Shown in pieces: positions 60,263-64,000 of a stretch of DNA of 64,000 nt. The position numbers and the translations under genes are program-made. This DNA is from Halocatena marina (GTDB taxonomy: Archaea; Halobacteriota; Halobacteria; Halobacteriales; Haloarculaceae), in NCBI RefSeq assembly GCF_023276375.1, contig NZ_JALLPK010000001.1:620001-684000 (forward strand). The letters run 5' to 3'. Within the stretch, counting starts at the first letter, position 1. Each line of letters opens with the position of its first letter. The notes beneath the pieces were generated by a model. The model was not told the DNA's origin and did no database searches. It saw nothing but the letters and a program-made list of their open reading frames with translations.

Positions 60263-62008
60263 TCATTTTAGTTGCTCAGAAGCAACATCTGCATACCGAA
60301 CGATTGTGTCAAACGCCTCAGTTTTTCGTCGTGAACCGCTAGTGATGCCTCGTGCTTCATTGTTGTCCAATCGGTCGATGAACAGCTGTGCAACGAGGGC
60401 CATTCGTCCGTTGCCGTCTCGAAGCTCGTCTTGTGCGACTGTAAGGAGCTCAGCAGCCACGAACACGTCGTAGATGTAATCTACGAGTTCCTTGGCCTGT
60501 AGCTGGGCGTACTCCCTGTCTTCCCGTGCGAGCGTGAGCAGTGCCTTCTGTAGGTCGGTGAACTCCGTCTCGACTGTACTCGCTGATTCGGTCAGTGCAG
60601 AGTGATCGATCGAATCGAGGCGTTCAGTGATGGCTTCGATGAGCATTTCGTGGGCGTTTTCTCGTTCGAGAACGCGGAGTACATCGAGCGAAAGAATGTT
60701 CGACGTTCCTTCCCAGATTGGGAGGACCTGCGCGTCCCGGAGCAGACGAGCGGTAGCGAAGCCTCGGACGTAGCCGTTTCCGCCAAGTATCTCACACGCA
60801 TAGGAGGCTGTATCGACAGCCTCGCGCGCGGTACGGTACTTCGCAATAGGGACGAACAATCGGAGCAGACGACGGGCATCGTCGTCGTCCCGTTTCTCTG
60901 CTTTATCGAGCAGACGTGCTGTCTCGAAGACGAACGCTGTGGCGGCCTCGTAGTCAACGGCCATCTCGATGAGGTCACGACGCATGAGCGGGAACTGATC
61001 GATTGTCCGGTCGAACGCCTCCCGGTTTGCCGCTTGTATCTTCGATTCAAGTAGACATCGACCCATGATTCCGATGCTCGCAGCAGCGTTCGAGAGCCGC
61101 TCGAAATTGAGCATCTCTGTCATGTAATTGAATCCGTTCTCAGGTTCTCCAACGAGGTATGCCTCTGCGCCGTTCAGTTCGACTTCTCCGGTTGGAACAC
61201 TGATTGTCCCGAGTTTGTCCTTCAGCCGACGGTATAGCTGATCGTTGCGTTCGCCGTTTTCCTTTGTGTGTGGGAGGACGAACAGCGACAGTCCCTTGGT
61301 CCCGTCAGGAGCGCCCTCGCGTCGGGCAAGCGCGAGAGTTCCTTCCGCATCGATGTTCGAGCAGAACCACTTCTCGCCCGTTAGATGGTATACACCTTCT
61401 TCGTCTGTTTCGGTGGCTATCGTTTCATTCGCCCCCACGTCGCTTCCCCCCTGCTTTTCGGTGAGAAACATCGCGCCTTCGATGTATTCGTCGGGATCAC
61501 GCGTCGTTAGCCGCCGGAAATACTCCTGTTGGCGTTCTGTTTTGCCGTATTTGTCGAGAACGATCGCCGCACCGACTGTCATAGCGACTGGACAGACGAA
61601 CCCAGGATCGACAAATGAGAGTATTGTTTCCATCGTGAGTGCGTGTGCGAACCCCAATGGCTCCTCTCGATCTGCTGGCGCGTGGAACACATCGTGAGAC
61701 AGCCCGAATTCGCTGTATGTGATCCGTTCGTTCTCGTACTGCTTGGGATGATACTCGACTTCGTTTTGTATTTCTCCCCACCGATCGTAAGAGTGAAGCT
61801 CCGGTCCGTGTCGATCAATGGTGTCTGAGTGATCGACGATTGTGTTCCCGGTTACAGAACCCAACTCACGCAGCCGTGGCTCGGCCCACTCGAAGTCTTC
61901 CCCACTGTACGCGCGTTGGGCCGCGGCCTGTAGCGTCCGGTCAAGCGTCCAGTAGTTGCAGTCACGGCCCGCCTCCCAGTCGCTATAGTCGATGGGGTCT
62001 GATGTCAT
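60263..62008 (-). CDS. Acyl-CoA dehydrogenase family protein, AidB-like
   Basis: 581 residues, much longer than the 370-residue dehydrogenase at 42052. The extra size is at the N-terminus (about 1-170, NYWTLDRTLQAAAQRAY, YHPKQYENERITYSEFGLSHDVFHAP) and C-terminus, the layout of AidB and very-long-chain-like members. Core motifs are MFLTEKQGGSDVGANET, YHLTGEKWFCSNIDAEGTLALARREG, YACEILGGNGYVRGFATARLLRDAQVLPIWEGTSNILSLDVLRVL. The residue at the catalytic glutamate position is in WEGTSN, as in AidB. AidB-type proteins bind FAD and DNA or branched acyl-CoA. Start MTSDPIDYSDW (62008) is chosen by alignment. Confidence 0.9.
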   Translation of the reverse strand: MTSDPIDYSDWEAGRDCNYWTLDRTLQAAAQRAYSGEDFEWAEPRLRELGSVTGNTIVDHSDTIDRHGPELHSYDRWGEIQNEVEYHPKQYENERITYSEFGLSHDVFHAPADREEPLGFAHALTMETILSFVDPGFVCPVAMTVGAAIVLDKYGKTERQQEYFRRLTTRDPDEYIEGAMFLTEKQGGSDVGANETIATETDEEGVYHLTGEKWFCSNIDAEGTLALARREGAPDGTKGLSLFVLPHTKENGERNDQLYRRLKDKLGTISVPTGEVELNGAEAYLVGEPENGFNYMTEMLNFERLSNAAASIGIMGRCLLESKIQAANREAFDRTIDQFPLMRRDLIEMAVDYEAATAFVFETARLLDKAEKRDDDDARRLLRLFVPIAKYRTAREAVDTASYACEILGGNGYVRGFATARLLRDAQVLPIWEGTSNILSLDVLRVLERENAHEMLIEAITERLDSIDHSALTESASTVETEFTDLQKALLTLAREDREYAQLQAKELVDYIYDVFVAAELLTVAQDELRDGNGRMALVAQLFIDRLDNNEARGITSGSRRKTEAFDTIVRYADVASEQLK

Positions 62009-62162
62009 GCTATTACACACTGTGCAAGATTGTAGTTAATATTGATGGGAACTCAAAACAACGATCGGGCGGTTGGGAGGGGATTGGAGCGTCCCGTCGC
62101 TCCTGTGACACAGCTTGAATGTGCTGTGAGATGACGGGATGACACGAGCGGCTGATCAGCTC

Positions 62163-62906
62163 TCACGGTGCCAGTCTGTTTTTCCGTCCTTTCATATTCT
62201 CGTTGTAATATTCGAATGTGAGCGGACACCAATCGGCTGCGAAATCAAGTACCTGCTCCGTCATATCGCGGACCTCCCACTGACTATCCGCCGCTGCGCG
62301 CATGTCGGCGACGTGCATTAGCATCCGTGCGTTGAGCGTCATTACCATGTTCACTTTGCTTCCAATAGGAAGGACAAATCGTGCATCTTCTGGCGGTAGC
62401 CCGAGATCAAGCAGTTGTTGGTACTGCTCGACGGATTGAACGATTGAGTCGTGGAAAATCTGCTCGCGCTCTTGGATGGTTTCTTCAGTGACAGCACCGT
62501 CTCGTTGGTTCCGACCGATCCAGTCGGCATCGCTCACGGAGGGTGGCACGACGACCATTTCACCGGCCCGCACGTCTTCTGGATCGACATCGTCGAACGC
62601 GACGTATCGCTGGCTCTGGATGTCGAATGAAACGTGTCGGTGGCGGGTGATCTGTGCCATGCACGAGCGGCTGATACCTTTCACAGCAAACGTCGCGTGC
62701 GCGTGTTCGAACGGTCCGTAGTGACCGTGCCCGAGGAGATGTCCAATGAGCGTGCGCTTTTTCTCCTCCATCGTCTCGCCATCGACTGTCTCCATCGTCT
62801 TTTCGAACGACTGCTCGCCGACGAAGGAGCTTGAGTAGTCGTTTCTGGCAGCGGTACAGATAACACGTTCGGGATCTTCCGTCGCTTCGAGCAGGTGAAC
62901 GTCCAT
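62163..62906 (-). CDS. thyX: Flavin-dependent thymidylate synthase
   Basis: ThyX methylates dUMP to dTMP using FAD and NADPH. 247 residues. The ThyX signature is TRHRHVSFDIQSQRY (residues 87-101), the R-H-R-x3-S-x5-S-x-R type motif with histidine-rich surroundings. GHYGPFEHAHATF (about 61-73) binds FAD, and MTLNARMLMHVADMRAAADSQWEVRDM (about 193-219) is the usual C-terminal active-site helix. Standard haloarchaeal replacement for ThyA. Monocistronic; the deacetylase gene upstream is on the same strand. Confidence 0.96.
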   Translation of the reverse strand: MDVHLLEATEDPERVICTAARNDYSSSFVGEQSFEKTMETVDGETMEEKKRTLIGHLLGHGHYGPFEHAHATFAVKGISRSCMAQITRHRHVSFDIQSQRYVAFDDVDPEDVRAGEMVVVPPSVSDADWIGRNQRDGAVTEETIQEREQIFHDSIVQSVEQYQQLLDLGLPPEDARFVLPIGSKVNMVMTLNARMLMHVADMRAAADSQWEVRDMTEQVLDFAADWCPLTFEYYNENMKGRKNRLAP

Positions 62907-62962
62907 AGTCGGATCAGGACACGCGATACGCTTTCAAAGAGATTTCGTCACAGTCCTGTCGA

Positions 62963-64000
62963 TCAGTTCCCGAGCGAGTCGATGAACTCAGACGGCGAGA
63001 CGACATCCATATCCTTTTTCTTGACGTGATCGAGGACCGTCCGGAAGCCGTCCATCGAGACAGACGTGTTGGTTCCGCTGTCGATTTCGTGGTAGGCGAC
63101 GACGACCAACTGGTTGTACTGCTCGGCGACATCGAGGATCGCGTTGACATCCTCGGGCGAGGTACCGTGGACACGAGGAATGGTGTACATATTGCCAGGT
63201 TGGGCAGCGTTGCCGGGCGAACCACCGAAGATGTAGTTGGCCTCGTGGTATTTCTTCATGATCTCGATCGTTTCGGTGCTGATGCGTCCGTATGGAGCAA
63301 CGATGTGGCGTGCGCCCCTATCGAAGCCCCATTGTTCGAGTTGCTGTTTGGATTGTCGAATTTGGCGCTCTTGTTCTTTGGCCGGATGTTGCGGTAGTGG
63401 TTTGCTCACCGGTGGGTGAGACATCATGTCCCAGCCTGCTTTGCCCATCTCGCGCATGTTGTCACGAGTCATGTTTTGCTCGGTGTTGATCGAATCAGGA
63501 ATAACGGCAACACCGCCGGGCCACTTGCGCTTTTTCAGCTCAGGGAACGCCTTGGTGTACGTCGATATATGAGAATCGTCAAACTGGAAGATCACTTTCC
63601 CTTTCTTTGGCCGCGGGAGCTTACGGATATCGTCGATACCGACGGAGATGGGCTCACCAGCGGTGCTGACACTGATGCGCAGCTCTTGGACGGATTTCAT
63701 GACCGGCTGTCCTGTTTTGCTGGTGAAGCCGAAATCGAGTTGGGTCCAGCCGTTGAGTTCTTTCGGGAGGAAATGTCGGCTAGTGAGCTTGCTGCTCTCG
63801 GCGGGTGCGATGAACTCGACACCAATACGCCCACGAACGGGCTTCTCGAACCGAACAGCCATCGAAAGATCGTGCGCACTGAGATCAAGTCCACCCTCAT
63901 TCGAATCGTAGAATGAACGATAGATGCTGACGCCGTTCTCTTCTTCCTGCTTTCCGTTGTTCGTGCCTTTGAGTACGAGCGACTGACTACCGTTGAACGC
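62963..64000 (-). CDS. Polysaccharide deacetylase-like protein (partial, start outside window)
   Basis: The frame is open to base 64000, so at least 345 residues are visible and the N-terminus is missing. The visible N-terminal part (about 1-145) is a beta-rich, carbohydrate-binding-like region. The deacetylase domain starts near VIFQFDDSHISTYTKAFPELKKRKWPGGVAVIPDS, where FDD is the first metal/base motif of the NodB family. Then come WDMMSHPPVSKPLP (in place of the usual His-x3-His), IVAPYGRISTETI and VVVAYHEIDSG. The domain resembles peptidoglycan or chitin deacetylases; haloarchaea lack peptidoglycan, so an S-layer glycan or exopolysaccharide is more likely. The second metal histidine pair is altered, so activity is not certain. 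Confidence 0.82.
   Translation of the reverse strand, partial: AFNGSQSLVLKGTNNGKQEEENGVSIYRSFYDSNEGGLDLSAHDLSMAVRFEKPVRGRIGVEFIAPAESSKLTSRHFLPKELNGWTQLDFGFTSKTGQPVMKSVQELRISVSTAGEPISVGIDDIRKLPRPKKGKVIFQFDDSHISTYTKAFPELKKRKWPGGVAVIPDSINTEQNMTRDNMREMGKAGWDMMSHPPVSKPLPQHPAKEQERQIRQSKQQLEQWGFDRGARHIVAPYGRISTETIEIMKKYHEANYIFGGSPGNAAQPGNMYTIPRVHGTSPEDVNAILDVAEQYNQLVVVAYHEIDSGTNTSVSMDGFRTVLDHVKKKDMDVVSPSEFIDSLGN

Overview
The window comes from a haloarchaeon (class Halobacteria). The proteins are strongly acidic, and most genes start at or near the transcription start, with a TATA-like box about 26 to 31 bases before the start codon and no Shine-Dalgarno sequence. Many families present are confined to or typical of haloarchaea: GfcR, HTH-10/Bat regulators, HFX_2341-type regulator, PccX, DUF6149, DUF5822-like and the GINS protein next to PriS. 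By eye the GC content is moderate, lower than in Haloferax or Halobacterium. I cannot name the genus. I see no insertion sequence, CRISPR array, rRNA or prophage; this reads as core chromosome with one tRNA gene.

Layout. 1-9 kb: the end of thiC, a possible tiny membrane peptide, a TIM-barrel-like hypothetical, a CBS-MaoC fusion, a CARF-like regulator, an AbrB/PIN toxin-antitoxin pair, a methyltransferase, a DUF1405 membrane protein, pdxS and an unrecognised 323-residue protein. 9-19 kb: thrB, two FAD oxidoreductases around a DUF6149 gene, an HTH-10 regulator, an acyl-CoA synthetase, a PHP phosphoesterase and a membrane arylsulfotransferase-like protein. 19-26 kb: a biotin module with birA, the biotin carboxylase/carrier subunit (pccA), pccX and pccB, followed by a uracil-DNA glycosylase family gene. 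26-31 kb: a carotenoid-family membrane protein, an NSS transporter, an SDR, DUF420 and an overlapping pair of very small genes, one encoding a 33-residue zinc ribbon.

31-40 kb: tRNA-Leu(GAG), gfcR, a universal stress protein, a complete CUT1 sugar ABC importer with a 67-residue membrane protein at its end, a Gfo/Idh/MocA dehydrogenase and a PfkB kinase. Together they look like a sugar uptake and catabolism block. 40-51 kb: MBF1, an alanyl-tRNA editing protein, an acyl-CoA dehydrogenase, a HAD phosphatase, small membrane proteins, panB, an alpha/beta hydrolase, a small beta protein coupled to cdc48, and an eIF-2B-like protein between two GNAT genes. 51-64 kb: priS and gins, a quinone reductase-type MDR protein, sucC-sucD, a second HTH-10 regulator, a membrane-anchored winged-helix protein, an AidB-like acyl-CoA dehydrogenase, thyX and the end of a polysaccharide deacetylase that runs off the window.

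The least explained elements are the overlapping microprotein pair at 30.2-30.7 kb, a near-perfect 13-base dyad abutting the pccB start codon, dyads over four other promoters or start regions, and the small membrane protein of the sugar ABC operon. No single locus looks like a complete, wholly new multi-gene system.
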